DNA from: Leuconostoc mesenteroides subsp. mesenteroides
GTDB lineage: Bacteria; Bacillota; Bacilli; Lactobacillales; Lactobacillaceae
Assembly (NCBI GenBank): GCA_009676745.1
Contig: CP046062.1
Span: 62,001-126,000 of the forward strand
Reading direction: 5' to 3'
DNA length: 64,000 bases
This document shows, piece by piece, positions 47,557 to 56,874 of the stretch (its first letter is position 1; each line of letters starts with the position of its first letter). The notes below the pieces were generated by a model. That model ran no database searches and had not been told where the DNA came from. It was given only the letters and a program-made list of their open reading frames with translations. Position numbers and translations under genes: made by a program.

Positions 47557-49135
47557 GTTCGTTACTACTCCTCACAAGATCAATCCAACGTTGAACATTG
47601 TTTTTATTTGAATACTTTTCTATTTGACCAATGTTATAAACTAACGATTCATTCCAATAATTTAGTGTATCCAAATAGTATTCAATTGCTTCATCTAGTT
47701 CGTTAATCGTTTTTAAAATTAACCCATTTTTTCTATCCACAATATACGAAGATTCTTTCATATTTATTTGCGGTAGACCTGCACTTATACCACTAATCTG
47801 TAAAAAAGTATCAGGTTTATTACTCAAATCTAAAATCATTCTGGCACTATTAAGCCCAATATTAATATCTTTTTCAAAAGTAATCACTTGTTTTTCTACA
47901 TGTTGCATTACTTCAATTGCCTTAGTGGCATTTTGATATTCTTTGATTTCTGAAAATCGTTTTAATTCATTGTCATGTATTTTATTTTCACTATCATCGT
48001 TAAATGCTTGCCAAGCCATTTGATAAACAGCAGATTCTTCATGAACTTGATAAAATGCCTTAACATAATCAAATATTTTATTACTAATGGTTCTGATTTG
48101 AAGACTACTTTTCGAAGCGATTACAATTGAATTTTCTTTGTGTGTAATTAATCTGTGAGCAAGTTTCTGAATAGCTGTTGGCAAAATACCTGCCAAACTG
48201 TTATCTACATACCAATAGATAACTTGTTGCCTCATCGATTGGCTTTCTCCTAGTTTTAAATCAGCATCAAACGGTGCTAATTCATGAACCGTAAGATTTC
48301 TATGTTCAGATTGACATTCTTTTTCTAATTCACGTTGAGAAAATTTTGTATCAGCAATTAAAATGTCCGCCATACTCAAAAACTGATTGAGGAGTTCTTT
48401 GTCTTCAAATTTAAATCGTTGATTTGAAAAAGAGACAATCATACGACTATTCAAGTGACTAAGCTTCGTTAGATAATTATTTTCTAAACAAGCAGACAAA
48501 ATAATTGTATGGCTTCCTTTTATGTCCATTAGATGTTCTTCGATGTAAGATATGATTAGTTCTTCAAGACTGCCATAAATATAATTCTTTCCTCCAAATG
48601 CTAATTTAACTTGATGGGTTAATAAATTATGATGTATTTTTATATTTTGATAGTCATCAAAATAATTCATATAAATTTGTTTTCCGGTAGAATCATAAGC
48701 TATTACACTTGATAATATGCCTCTATCATCATAAAAATTTTGCTTGGTAATTATATCATTAACAAAATAATCAACATGATTTACACCACCAAATTTAGAA
48801 TAATAGACCTTTGCAAACACACTTTTTTGATACAAAACAATTAAACAAATTGGAGTATAAATAAACTGAGCTTGGTCAGGAAATTTAAGGCTATCTACTT
48901 TTAAAGGTAGTCCAATATTACTTTGTATATTTTGTAAATATTCGAATACTGACCAATATTTGACATCAGTCAATCCTTGTCTATTTAGTTGATAGCGAAT
49001 ACTTGGCAAATAAGTCGGTAAAATGATTTCTACTTCAATATTATTTTTTTGAAACATTTTAAGTTGATGCACAATATCGTCAAAATCTGTTGGCCCATCA
49101 GATAACGACTGCCAACTTGGTATAATATAAATCAA
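47549..49135 (-). CDS. asp1: Accessory Sec protein Asp1
   Basis: This 528-residue protein begins MIYIIPSWQSLSDGPTDFDDIVHQ, as Asp1 proteins do, and has a GT-B-like fold inferred from family knowledge. It is required with Asp2 and Asp3 for adhesin transport. It lies 27 bp downstream of secY2 and overlaps asp2. Length matches the family. Confidence 0.9.
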   Translation of the reverse strand: MIYIIPSWQSLSDGPTDFDDIVHQLKMFQKNNIEVEIILPTYLPSIRYQLNRQGLTDVKYWSVFEYLQNIQSNIGLPLKVDSLKFPDQAQFIYTPICLIVLYQKSVFAKVYYSKFGGVNHVDYFVNDIITKQNFYDDRGILSSVIAYDSTGKQIYMNYFDDYQNIKIHHNLLTHQVKLAFGGKNYIYGSLEELIISYIEEHLMDIKGSHTIILSACLENNYLTKLSHLNSRMIVSFSNQRFKFEDKELLNQFLSMADILIADTKFSQRELEKECQSEHRNLTVHELAPFDADLKLGESQSMRQQVIYWYVDNSLAGILPTAIQKLAHRLITHKENSIVIASKSSLQIRTISNKIFDYVKAFYQVHEESAVYQMAWQAFNDDSENKIHDNELKRFSEIKEYQNATKAIEVMQHVEKQVITFEKDINIGLNSARMILDLSNKPDTFLQISGISAGLPQINMKESSYIVDRKNGLILKTINELDEAIEYYLDTLNYWNESLVYNIGQIEKYSNKNNVQRWIDLVRSSNEHD

Positions 49136-49162
49136 TTTGCTTTCTCCCTATCAATTAAAATA

Positions 49163-50386
49163 CTAAAATTTGTTAGTTAGTATACTTGGATAATGATTCT
49201 TTTCAATTAAAGCTCGACATTGATCAGTAATTGACACGATAGTTGTGTTCAAAATTAATAAACTTCCAAAAAGATATGAAAACGAACTAAGTTCTTCCCA
49301 CCTGAGGCTCATAAATAAAGGAATTCCTAATAGCAACATTGTCACCACATTACCAATTGTCGCCATATCCATTAATTTGTGAGTTATATATTCACGCGTA
49401 TCATTGCCCGGTAGTACATCAACAATATAATCACCGTTTTTCAGTAAGTCTTCACTAATCTCACTTGGGTTTACATTGACAAAAGCAAAGCCATAACCCA
49501 AAATAATTAAAATAATGAGATAAAGACAAATACTACTTGCTGTCTTTAGTGACGTTAAATTACTGACATTTCCTTCTTGTAAAAAAGGTACCCAATTTTT
49601 TAATAAAGGAAGGACAAGTTGAGGCAAAGCCATAAATGTTAAGCCAAACATGTATGGCATCGCATTAGCCGGTAACAACTTAATTGGAATATAGGTAGGT
49701 ACTGCTAGTTCATTACGAATCATAATACGAGTAACTGGAATCCGAAATTCAGATCCTAATACAAATGAAATAACACTAATAATCAAAACAATTCCTATAC
49801 TGACAACTACAAAACTAATGACCGAATTCATTGTCGGATTATTTATCAAAGTTTCTTGGATAAATGACCATGTAATCTTCGGTAGTCTGCTCAATATACC
49901 AATTAAAATCAATAAACTCGGCCCACCTATTCCCGTCTCCATATTCAAATCAACTAACCACATTGTAAACATAGCACCAGTCGTAAAAACAAATGTAGCT
50001 AAAATTATATTTAGTTCGGTATTGGGAAAAAAAGTAATATTATTTTTCATACTAACCGATAATCCCAATGATTGAATCATAGCAATCAACAAAATCAAAG
50101 TAGCTTTCATATAATAAATAGTGTCATCATTAATTTTACTGAACCTATCTTTATTTAATGATTGGATTACCCGCCAAAAAATCATACCTGACATATAGGG
50201 CCCTAATCCTAGTGCAAAAAAAGATAATCTCGATAGATTTCCGCCTGTAACTAAACTAATTGATTCCATAAAATCAGGCGATTCATATGCCTGAACGAGA
50301 TAACCTGGAAGAATAATATGTGTACCAATTTCATATATAAAAATAATTATTATAGAATAAAAACTTCTCTTGATTAGTTCTCTCAT
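49163..50386 (-). CDS. secY2: Accessory Sec translocase channel SecY2
   Basis: This 407-residue membrane protein has about ten helices. It includes the SecY-like ALGLGPYMSGMIFWRVIQ, EFRIPVTRIMIRNELAVPTYIPIKL and KNGDYIVDVLPGNDTREYI. It forms the dedicated channel for the glycosylated adhesin. It is the first gene of the secretion operon, with a promoter 50436-50464 upstream. Confidence 0.93.
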   Translation of the reverse strand: MRELIKRSFYSIIIIFIYEIGTHIILPGYLVQAYESPDFMESISLVTGGNLSRLSFFALGLGPYMSGMIFWRVIQSLNKDRFSKINDDTIYYMKATLILLIAMIQSLGLSVSMKNNITFFPNTELNIILATFVFTTGAMFTMWLVDLNMETGIGGPSLLILIGILSRLPKITWSFIQETLINNPTMNSVISFVVVSIGIVLIISVISFVLGSEFRIPVTRIMIRNELAVPTYIPIKLLPANAMPYMFGLTFMALPQLVLPLLKNWVPFLQEGNVSNLTSLKTASSICLYLIILIILGYGFAFVNVNPSEISEDLLKNGDYIVDVLPGNDTREYITHKLMDMATIGNVVTMLLLGIPLFMSLRWEELSSFSYLFGSLLILNTTIVSITDQCRALIEKNHYPSILTNKF

Positions 50387-50414
50387 TTACTTCCCCAAAT
50401 TCCTGTACAAAACC

Positions 50415-50443
50415 TTGACATAGCATATCTAATGAATTATAAT
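50415..50443 (+). promoter_or_regulatory. Perfect consensus promoter pointing away from secY2
   Basis: TTGACA (50415-50420), a 17-bp spacer and TATAAT (50438-50443) match the sigma-A consensus exactly. It points rightward. No gene on the plus strand lies between it and the terminator at 50631-50675. Confidence 0.7.
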
Positions 50444-50464
50444 GGTAGAATTATGTTGTGTTAA
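50436..50464 (-). promoter_or_regulatory. Probable promoter of the secY2 operon
   Basis: On the minus strand TTAACA (50464-50459), 17 bp and TATAAT (50441-50436). It shares its -10 bases with the rightward promoter and gives a leader of about 40 bases before the secY2 ATG. Confidence 0.7.
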
Positions 50465-50675
50465 AACAGAATTAACTATCGTTTAACAAATATCATTTAT
50501 CTTTATATAATTGTATTTTGCGATACATTTCTTTTAATGTCATGCTACATTAAGGTATAAAATGCTATAAAAAGGTAGTTAACTGATTAAGCTACATTTA
50601 TATCTCCTGTTTTATAAAATTTATGTCGATACAAAAAGACCTATTACTCATTTCATGAATAATAGGTCTTTTTGT
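50450..50675 (+). ncRNA. Candidate small RNA of about 225 nt
   Basis: A perfect promoter is followed, about 225 bp later, by a 16-bp terminator hairpin, with no credible ORF between. The longest ATG frames are only a few codons and lack ribosome binding sites. An RNA is inferred from this promoter-terminator layout only; no RNA family is recognised. Confidence 0.45.
50631..50675. terminator. Strong bidirectional terminator next to nrdG
   Basis: ACAAAAAGACCTATTA and its exact 16-bp complement surround a 13-base loop. On the minus strand it ends the nrdD-nrdG unit 8 bp past the nrdG stop. On the plus strand it would end any transcript from the promoter at 50415-50443. Confidence 0.85.
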
Positions 50676-50682
50676 ATATCAA

Positions 50683-51264
50683 TTACTTAACTAATTTATC
50701 CCAAATCACAACTTCATCAGCTGCTAATGACTTAGGTACATCAATAATTCTTTGATTGCTGCTGCCTCTAAACTGTAATGTCAAATCTTTTTCTTCTTCC
50801 AAAAAGCGTCCATCCACCAGAATATCTATTAAGGATAATAGCCGCATCTTATCATAAGTCTCTTGCTGCAATTCATCCCATGTATATCCAGTCCAGGACC
50901 ATATATCTTTTGAATGACCAAATTCTTTACGAATTCGACGACACAACTTCAAACAGACATCAGTATTTAAGAAAGGTTCTCCCCCTAATAAAGTTAATCC
51001 TTGCACATAGTCCTGGCTTAAATCCTCAATAATTTGGTCCTCTAGTTCTTGCGTATAAGGTTGTCCAAAATGAAAATTTTGAGCTGCAACATTATAACAA
51101 CCAGGGCAAATAAACATACAACCACTTACATACAAACTACAGCGTATCCCCTCACCATCAACAAAGTTAAAAGCCTTATAATCAGCAATATAATTTTGAC
51201 TATACTTCTGCGCGGTCCATTCTTTGGGCATCGGATTGTTTGGTTTTCGCAAAGGTCGCGACAT
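50683..51264 (-). CDS. nrdG: Anaerobic ribonucleotide reductase activating protein NrdG
   Basis: This radical-SAM enzyme of about 193 residues generates the glycyl radical of NrdD. The iron-sulfur motif is CMFICPGC (CxxxCxxC), preceded by FVDGEGIRCSLYVSG, and GLTLLGGEPFLN follows. ATG 51264 is used rather than the TTG two codons before, with GGAG 10 bp upstream. It overlaps the end of nrdD by 65 bp in another frame, an unusually long overlap. Confidence 0.94.
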   Translation of the reverse strand: MSRPLRKPNNPMPKEWTAQKYSQNYIADYKAFNFVDGEGIRCSLYVSGCMFICPGCYNVAAQNFHFGQPYTQELEDQIIEDLSQDYVQGLTLLGGEPFLNTDVCLKLCRRIRKEFGHSKDIWSWTGYTWDELQQETYDKMRLLSLIDILVDGRFLEEEKDLTLQFRGSSNQRIIDVPKSLAADEVVIWDKLVK

Positions 51265-53410
51265 TGTCAATCATCTCCTTAGTTAAATTCTTCTGACGTG
51301 AAATTATTTCAACATGTCGACCATGAACCATTGGTCGTTGTTGAGGATTTCCTAGATAACCGCATGTTCTCTTAACAACATCACACAATTCAGGATCATG
51401 ATTACCACATTCAGGGCACGTGAATCCCCTTGCTGTTGCTTCAAATTCCCCAGCAAAGCCACACTTGAAGCACTTGTCGATGCATGTGTTGGTTCCTAAA
51501 TAACCGACATGATCATAGGCCCAATTCCAGACAGCTTCTAATGCTTGTGGGTTTTGTTTTAAGTTAGGATATTCACAATAGTGAATGAAGCCACCCGACG
51601 CATATTTAGGAAACGTCTCTTCAAATGCTATTTTTTCAAATGGTGTTGGATGTTTTCTAACATCATAATGAAAGCTATTAGTATAGTACTGCTTGTCAGT
51701 AACATCGGGCACATCCCCAAATTTCTCTTGGTCAAGATGACAAAATGTATCTGTCAAGGATTCAGCAGGTGTTGAATACAAACTATAGTGATAACCACTC
51801 TCTGCTTTCCATTCTTGACAATACTCCTGCATTCTTTTAACAACTGCTTCAGCAAATTGATGTGCTTCAGGATTCTTTTCCCAGTTTGGCCCAAAGAATG
51901 CAACGCATGTTTCATAAACGCCCACATATCCTAATGAAATCGTAGCACGACCGTTCTTAAAAACTTCATCAACACTATCAGTGGCCTTCAATCTTTTACC
52001 AAAAGCACCGTACATATAAAGTAATGGTGCATTTTCTGGCACAGCTTCTTTGGTACGTTCAATCCGATAAGCTAGCGCATCATGACATAACGCCATTTTT
52101 TCATCAAAAATCTGCCAGAATAAGTTCATATCTCCCTGAGCAAGCAGAGAAATACGTGGCAAGTTAACCGAAACAACGCCCAAATTCATACGTCCGGAAT
52201 TAATTTCAACACCGGTTTCATCTTCCCAACCTTGTAAGAACGAACGACAACCCATCGGTGTTTTGAAACTACCTGTCAATTCAATAATTTTATCGTACAT
52301 TAATAAATCAGGGTACATACGTTTGGTTGAACATTCCAAAGCTAATTGCTTAATATCATAGTTTGGATCTTCTGAACTAAAATTCAATCCTTTTTTCAAA
52401 GTAAAGATTAATTTTGGAAAAATAGCCGTGCGCCGTTCTTTTCCTATTCCCTTAATACGAATCTGTAGAATAGCTTTCTGAATTTCTCGCTCTAACCAGC
52501 TTGTTCCTAATCCAAAATTAACAGTTGTAAATGGCGTTTGGCCTTGCGAAGAGTACAATGTGTTTATTTCATATTCTAATCCCTGCATCGCATCGTAAAT
52601 ATCTTTGCAAGTTTTTTCTTTGGCATACTCTTCTTGTCGATCAGCATCAATCCATTTTTTGGCATCAACGAGATGCTTGTCATAATTCATTTGTGCGTAA
52701 GGCGCAAGTAACTGATCAATTCGATTAGCTGAACAACCACCATACTGTGAAGAGGCAACATTAGCGATGATTTGAGCCATCTGTGCAGTGGCCGTTTGAA
52801 TAGAATGCGGTGAATCTACCCATGCATTCCCAATTTTATAACCGTTGGTTAGCAAGTTTTCAAAATCAATCAAACAGCAATTGGTAGCTGGTGTAACTGG
52901 TGAATAATCTAAATCATGCCAATGGATATCCCCTCGTAAATGTGCTTTGGCTACTAAAGGTGGCAACATTTGCAATCCTAACGCACGACTTGCCGCTCCT
53001 GCCTCCAAGTCCCGTTGTGTATTGAATACACGACTATCCTTATTGGCATTTTCATGAACAACACTCTCATCTTGTGCAAAAAGTTTCTCTATACGTTTTT
53101 GAACATTTGAAGCATCAGAAAACTTTTGTTGGTCTGCTACATAGTACGAGTTGTAAGCTTCTACAGCATCCAATTGTTCATATTTTTTAAGTAAAGAAAC
53201 TAATAAGTTACGAATTTCTATTGTAGTAATACTCGCTTGTTTAGCTAATATTTGATATAACTCGTGGTTGATATCATTGATAGTATTTTCTGATAAATTG
53301 AGTTTTTCAAAAATAAAGTTAATTTTATAAGCATAGAATGGTGTCCCCTCGCCACTATGCTTGATTACTTTTAAATCAGGTAAACTAATTAGTTTAATCG
53401 TATTGTTCAT
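51200..53410 (-). CDS. nrdD: Anaerobic ribonucleoside-triphosphate reductase NrdD
   Basis: This 736-residue glycyl-radical enzyme makes dNTPs without oxygen. The N-terminus has an ATP-cone-like region. The body has HLRGDIHWHDLDYSP, SSQYGGCSANRID and YESCVAFFG-type segments. A C-terminal zinc site CFKCG / CPECG is followed by the radical glycine in KRTCGYLGNP. It is transcribed with nrdG. The 267 bp between nrdD and pncB hold both divergent promoters; a TATAAT at 53608-53613 fits pncB. Confidence 0.96.
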   Translation of the reverse strand: MNNTIKLISLPDLKVIKHSGEGTPFYAYKINFIFEKLNLSENTINDINHELYQILAKQASITTIEIRNLLVSLLKKYEQLDAVEAYNSYYVADQQKFSDASNVQKRIEKLFAQDESVVHENANKDSRVFNTQRDLEAGAASRALGLQMLPPLVAKAHLRGDIHWHDLDYSPVTPATNCCLIDFENLLTNGYKIGNAWVDSPHSIQTATAQMAQIIANVASSQYGGCSANRIDQLLAPYAQMNYDKHLVDAKKWIDADRQEEYAKEKTCKDIYDAMQGLEYEINTLYSSQGQTPFTTVNFGLGTSWLEREIQKAILQIRIKGIGKERRTAIFPKLIFTLKKGLNFSSEDPNYDIKQLALECSTKRMYPDLLMYDKIIELTGSFKTPMGCRSFLQGWEDETGVEINSGRMNLGVVSVNLPRISLLAQGDMNLFWQIFDEKMALCHDALAYRIERTKEAVPENAPLLYMYGAFGKRLKATDSVDEVFKNGRATISLGYVGVYETCVAFFGPNWEKNPEAHQFAEAVVKRMQEYCQEWKAESGYHYSLYSTPAESLTDTFCHLDQEKFGDVPDVTDKQYYTNSFHYDVRKHPTPFEKIAFEETFPKYASGGFIHYCEYPNLKQNPQALEAVWNWAYDHVGYLGTNTCIDKCFKCGFAGEFEATARGFTCPECGNHDPELCDVVKRTCGYLGNPQQRPMVHGRHVEIISRQKNLTKEMIDNVATFAKTKQSDAQRMDRAEV

Positions 53411-53677
53411 TATTAAACTATTTCCTCCAGTACTATTTTTTAAATTGCTATAACTTAAATACTACAACTATTTTTTCAATCCGAATAGGACAAAGGATGT
53501 CCCGTCTTTTTGAATTTACTTCGACAATACACTGTTTAATAGCCCTAGAAGAATTAAACCATTACAAAAATTAAATAATTAAGTATTTCACTATAAGCAA
53601 ATTGACGTATAATTAATACTTATTAATTTAAGTAACAACTAAAAAATATTGTTATAATGGGAGAAAAGGAATTAAAT

Positions 53678-55120
53678 ATGTATTCTGATGACTCACTGGT
53701 GCTCCACACGGATGCGTACCAAATTAATATGATTTATACTTATTGGAAACAAGGTATTGATCAAAAACCTGTTGTTTTTGAGGCTTATTTCCGTAAAATG
53801 CCTTTCAATAATGGCTATGTTATTTTTAGTGGCTTAGAGCGCATTGTCAAAGTATTAAATCAACTGAAATTTACTGATGATGACATTGATTATTTACAAT
53901 CATTAGACCTATACGACCCCGAATTTTTAACATATCTCAAAAATTGGCATTTAACTGCAACAATACGTTCAGCTTATGAAGGTGAAGTGATGTTCAATAA
54001 TGAACCACTTTTGCAGGTCGAAGGGCCGCTGGTTGACGCTCAATTATTGGAAACCTTGCTGCTTAATATTATTAACTTTCAGACATTGATTGCTACTAAA
54101 GCAGCTCGCATCGCTAGTGTAACAAATGGTGACCCCCTATTAGAATTCGGTACACGTCGTGCTCAGGAATTAGATGCAGCACTTTGGGGTACCCGTGCTG
54201 CTTTTATTGGTGGCTTTGACGCTACATCTAATGTTCGAGCAGGAAAACTATTCAATATTCCGATTTCTGGTACGCATGCGCACGCACTTGTTCAAGCTTA
54301 CCACAACGATTACGATGCCTTTCATGCTTACGCATCAACACATAAAAATGTTGTTTTTCTAGTGGATACATTTGATACATTAAAATCTGGTGTTCCAAAT
54401 GCTATCAAAGTAGCTCGAGAATTTGGAGACAAGATTAATTTTCAAGGCGTTCGAATTGATTCAGGCGATATGGCGTACTTATCCAAAAAAGTTCGTATCA
54501 TGTTAGATGAAGCAGGATTCACTGATGCAAAAATTTATGCATCAAATGATTTAGACGAAAATACCATTTTAAATCTTAAAATTCAAGGTGCAAAAATTGA
54601 TGTCTGGGGAATTGGTACAAAATTAATCACAGCTTATGATCAGCCTGCCTTAGGTGCTGTATATAAGATGGTTAGTATCGACGGCGATGATACGATTAAA
54701 TTGTCAAACAATATTGAAAAAATTTCGACCCCAGGAAAAAAGCAAGTTTGGCGCATAACAGATAGTAAAGATGGTAAATCTGAAGGTGATTATTTGACTT
54801 TCAACGATGAAAATCCTAGTCAATTGGAAACTTTGCACATGTTTGATCCCAATCATCCTGTCATTTCTAAGAACATTAAAAATTTTGATGCACAACCGAT
54901 GCTACATGATATTTTCGTTAAGGGCGATCTCGTTTATGATTTGCCTGATATTAATGCAATTAAAAATTATGCCAAGCATTCGTTGAATGATTTATGGGAT
55001 GAGTATAAACGTATATTAAATCCTGAAACCTATCCTGTCGATTTATCTCAAAAACTTTATGATGCCAAAATGAATTTAATTCATGATATCCGAAATAATA
55101 TACAGGAGATGACCAAATGA
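53678..55120 (+). CDS. pncB: Nicotinate phosphoribosyltransferase
   Basis: This enzyme of about 480 residues converts nicotinate and PRPP to nicotinate mononucleotide. Visible are LHTDAYQINMIYTYWKQG, EFGTRRAQELDAALWGTRAAF, GTHAHALVQAY, FQGVRIDSGDMAYLSKKVR and DVWGIGTKLITAYDQPALG. ATG 53678 is chosen because AAAGGAA precedes it; an ATG seven codons earlier has none. It overlaps nadE by 4 bp (ATGA). Confidence 0.95.
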   Translation: MYSDDSLVLHTDAYQINMIYTYWKQGIDQKPVVFEAYFRKMPFNNGYVIFSGLERIVKVLNQLKFTDDDIDYLQSLDLYDPEFLTYLKNWHLTATIRSAYEGEVMFNNEPLLQVEGPLVDAQLLETLLLNIINFQTLIATKAARIASVTNGDPLLEFGTRRAQELDAALWGTRAAFIGGFDATSNVRAGKLFNIPISGTHAHALVQAYHNDYDAFHAYASTHKNVVFLVDTFDTLKSGVPNAIKVAREFGDKINFQGVRIDSGDMAYLSKKVRIMLDEAGFTDAKIYASNDLDENTILNLKIQGAKIDVWGIGTKLITAYDQPALGAVYKMVSIDGDDTIKLSNNIEKISTPGKKQVWRITDSKDGKSEGDYLTFNDENPSQLETLHMFDPNHPVISKNIKNFDAQPMLHDIFVKGDLVYDLPDINAIKNYAKHSLNDLWDEYKRILNPETYPVDLSQKLYDAKMNLIHDIRNNIQEMTK

Positions 55121-55938
55121 GACCCCTACAGTCTAAAATAATTGCTGAACTGCACGTTCAGCCAATTATTGACCCCAACATAGAAATTAAGCGCTCCGTA
55201 AATTTTTTGAAACAATACCTCACGCACAGTGCTTACACCGGTTTGGCTATTGCTGTGAGTGGCGGTCAAGACTCCACACTTGCTGGTAAAATTGGCCAAC
55301 TTGCTATTGCTGAACTACGAGCAGAAACGAATCAAAAGTTCGAATTTGTTGCTATTAGACAGCCATACGGTGAACAACAAGATGAAAAGGATGCCCAAGA
55401 TGCACTCAACTTCATCCAACCTGATTTAACAATCACAACAAATATCAAAGAGGCAACCGATGCTCTAGTGGGTTCACTGCGCCTTGGTGGATTAGTCGTC
55501 GATGACATGAGTCGCGGATCAATTAAACCAAAAGTACGTATGATTGCCCAGTATGCTGTTGCTCGCGAGCACAATAGTGCTGTTATCGGAACTGATCATG
55601 CAGCTGAAGCCGTAGCTGGTTTCTTCACCAAGTATGGTGACGGTGGAACAGATATCAACCCTTTGTGGCGTCTAAATAAACGACAAGGGAGGGAACTTCT
55701 AGCGGCGTTACATGCCCCAAAGCATCTGTATGACAAAGTACCCACTGCAGATCTTGAGGATGAACGCCCACAATTGCCTGATGAAGTTGCGCTAGGTGTG
55801 AGATACGATGTCATTGACGATTATTTGGAAGGAAAAGATATTGCAAGTACTGATGCCGAACGGATTGAAGAGATGTATCTAACAACACAACAAAAGCGTC
55901 ACGAACCAATCACTATTTATGACACTTGGTTCTATTAA
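55117..55938 (+). CDS. nadE: NH3-dependent NAD synthetase
   Basis: This 273-residue enzyme amidates deamido-NAD to NAD. The ATP pyrophosphatase loop is AVSGGQDSTLAGKIG near residue 46, and VIGTDHAAEAVAGFFTKYGDGG is the second signature. It lacks a glutaminase domain, so ammonia is the nitrogen source. It is translationally coupled to pncB, giving nicotinate salvage. The nicotinamide riboside route is encoded separately by pnuC-nadR. A terminator follows at 55974-56009. Confidence 0.96.
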   Translation: MRPLQSKIIAELHVQPIIDPNIEIKRSVNFLKQYLTHSAYTGLAIAVSGGQDSTLAGKIGQLAIAELRAETNQKFEFVAIRQPYGEQQDEKDAQDALNFIQPDLTITTNIKEATDALVGSLRLGGLVVDDMSRGSIKPKVRMIAQYAVAREHNSAVIGTDHAAEAVAGFFTKYGDGGTDINPLWRLNKRQGRELLAALHAPKHLYDKVPTADLEDERPQLPDEVALGVRYDVIDDYLEGKDIASTDAERIEEMYLTTQQKRHEPITIYDTWFY

Positions 55939-55973
55939 CTTTAAAATTTGATTATTATGTTCTATAAATATTA

Positions 55974-56009
55974 AAAAATCCACAATATCATGACATATTG
56001 TGGATTTTT
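55974..56009. terminator. Terminator between nadE and the YiiX-like gene
   Basis: AAAAATCCACAATAT / ATATTGTGGATTTTT forms a 15-bp perfect stem with a 6-base loop, placed between convergent genes. Confidence 0.85.
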
Positions 56010-56030
56010 AATATTTACTAATTTAAACTA

Positions 56031-56552
56031 TCAATCAATTTTACCGATATAATGTAACTGCGGATCGTGCGACATGTCATTGGGATTTGTTCCCGGAACA
56101 TTGACTGGCACAGACTCATTTAATTTCTTATAGTAAGCCGCCCAAAAGTCAGAAATTTGCTGTCGCTTATTTCCAAAAAACATTGGTTGTTCACTAAATT
56201 TAACAAAACCTTCAAAGGCTGTCACGACCAATTGCGAACAATAAAAGCTATCCATACCTGGACGAAAAGAAAAATTATAGGGTTTACCCAAATGTTTTTT
56301 AGCATTAATAATAATTTGCTTTGTATTGATAACATTTGTGCGATAAACATCCGCACTTTTATTTTTCTCTAAAAAATACTGAAGTGATTGTAAACAAACG
56401 CCTCCATCAGCTGTTGCATGAATGATATTTTCTTCGTTGACTAGTATCGCAACATGAACAAAGTTTCCCGTTGACTCTACAATACCTTTATCCATCTCGC
56501 TATTTCTATTTTTTACAAAAAGTAAATCTGCTTGTTTTAGTTTCATAATCAT
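56031..56552 (-). CDS. YiiX/YebB-like papain-fold hydrolase (NlpC/P60 superfamily)
   Basis: This 173-residue cytoplasmic protein is of the permuted papain-like type. The order is a histidine motif FVHVAILVNEENIIHAT near residue 32, GKPYNFSFRPGMD, and a later cysteine motif FYCSQLVVTAFEG. That is the reverse of the usual cysteine-first order, as expected for YaeF/YiiX proteins. The start could be either of two close ATGs (56552 or 56546); no strong ribosome binding site is seen. The substrate is unknown (amide or lipid ester bonds in relatives). Confidence 0.78.
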   Translation of the reverse strand: MIMKLKQADLLFVKNRNSEMDKGIVESTGNFVHVAILVNEENIIHATADGGVCLQSLQYFLEKNKSADVYRTNVINTKQIIINAKKHLGKPYNFSFRPGMDSFYCSQLVVTAFEGFVKFSEQPMFFGNKRQQISDFWAAYYKKLNESVPVNVPGTNPNDMSHDPQLHYIGKID

Positions 56553-56646
56553 AGTCTAACATATTTATTTACCAAAATTTCATAGCGAATGAGTAATATA
56601 GTAACACCAATTATCATGCCATTCATACTCACAAATCGATTCATGA

Positions 56647-56790
56647 TATTGCGGACGGTTATATCCCCGAGATGCCTTGATTTTTATGCTAATACCGAGG
56701 CTGGTTCGAAAATATCACTATCCACCAAAACATTTGAATGAACAGATGATTTGGCAGAAGGTACAACAGCTCAACAACGTCGATAAGTGA
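56647..56790 (+). pseudogene. Possible gene remnant, end of a longer protein
   Basis: In the 322-bp gap before the his operon one plus-strand frame is open for 47 codons and ends at TGA 56788-56790. It has no ribosome binding site and a stop just before it. The end reads VRKYHYPPKHLNEQMIWQKV, which faintly recalls the C-terminus of type I restriction subunit HsdR (RKYxYPP). Rest of gap: nothing else recognised. Low confidence. Confidence 0.25.
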
Positions 56791-56874
56791 CACATTTTTT
56801 ATTAAAAGTTGCGAATTAGATTAGCGCTTCAAAAACGTATTAAATCAGAAAAATATTTTTGTGTTCCTATTAAT

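Noticed and set aside
53460..53600. NrdR box upstream of nrdD
   Set aside because: No convincing pair of NrdR-type palindromes could be found by eye in the spacer.
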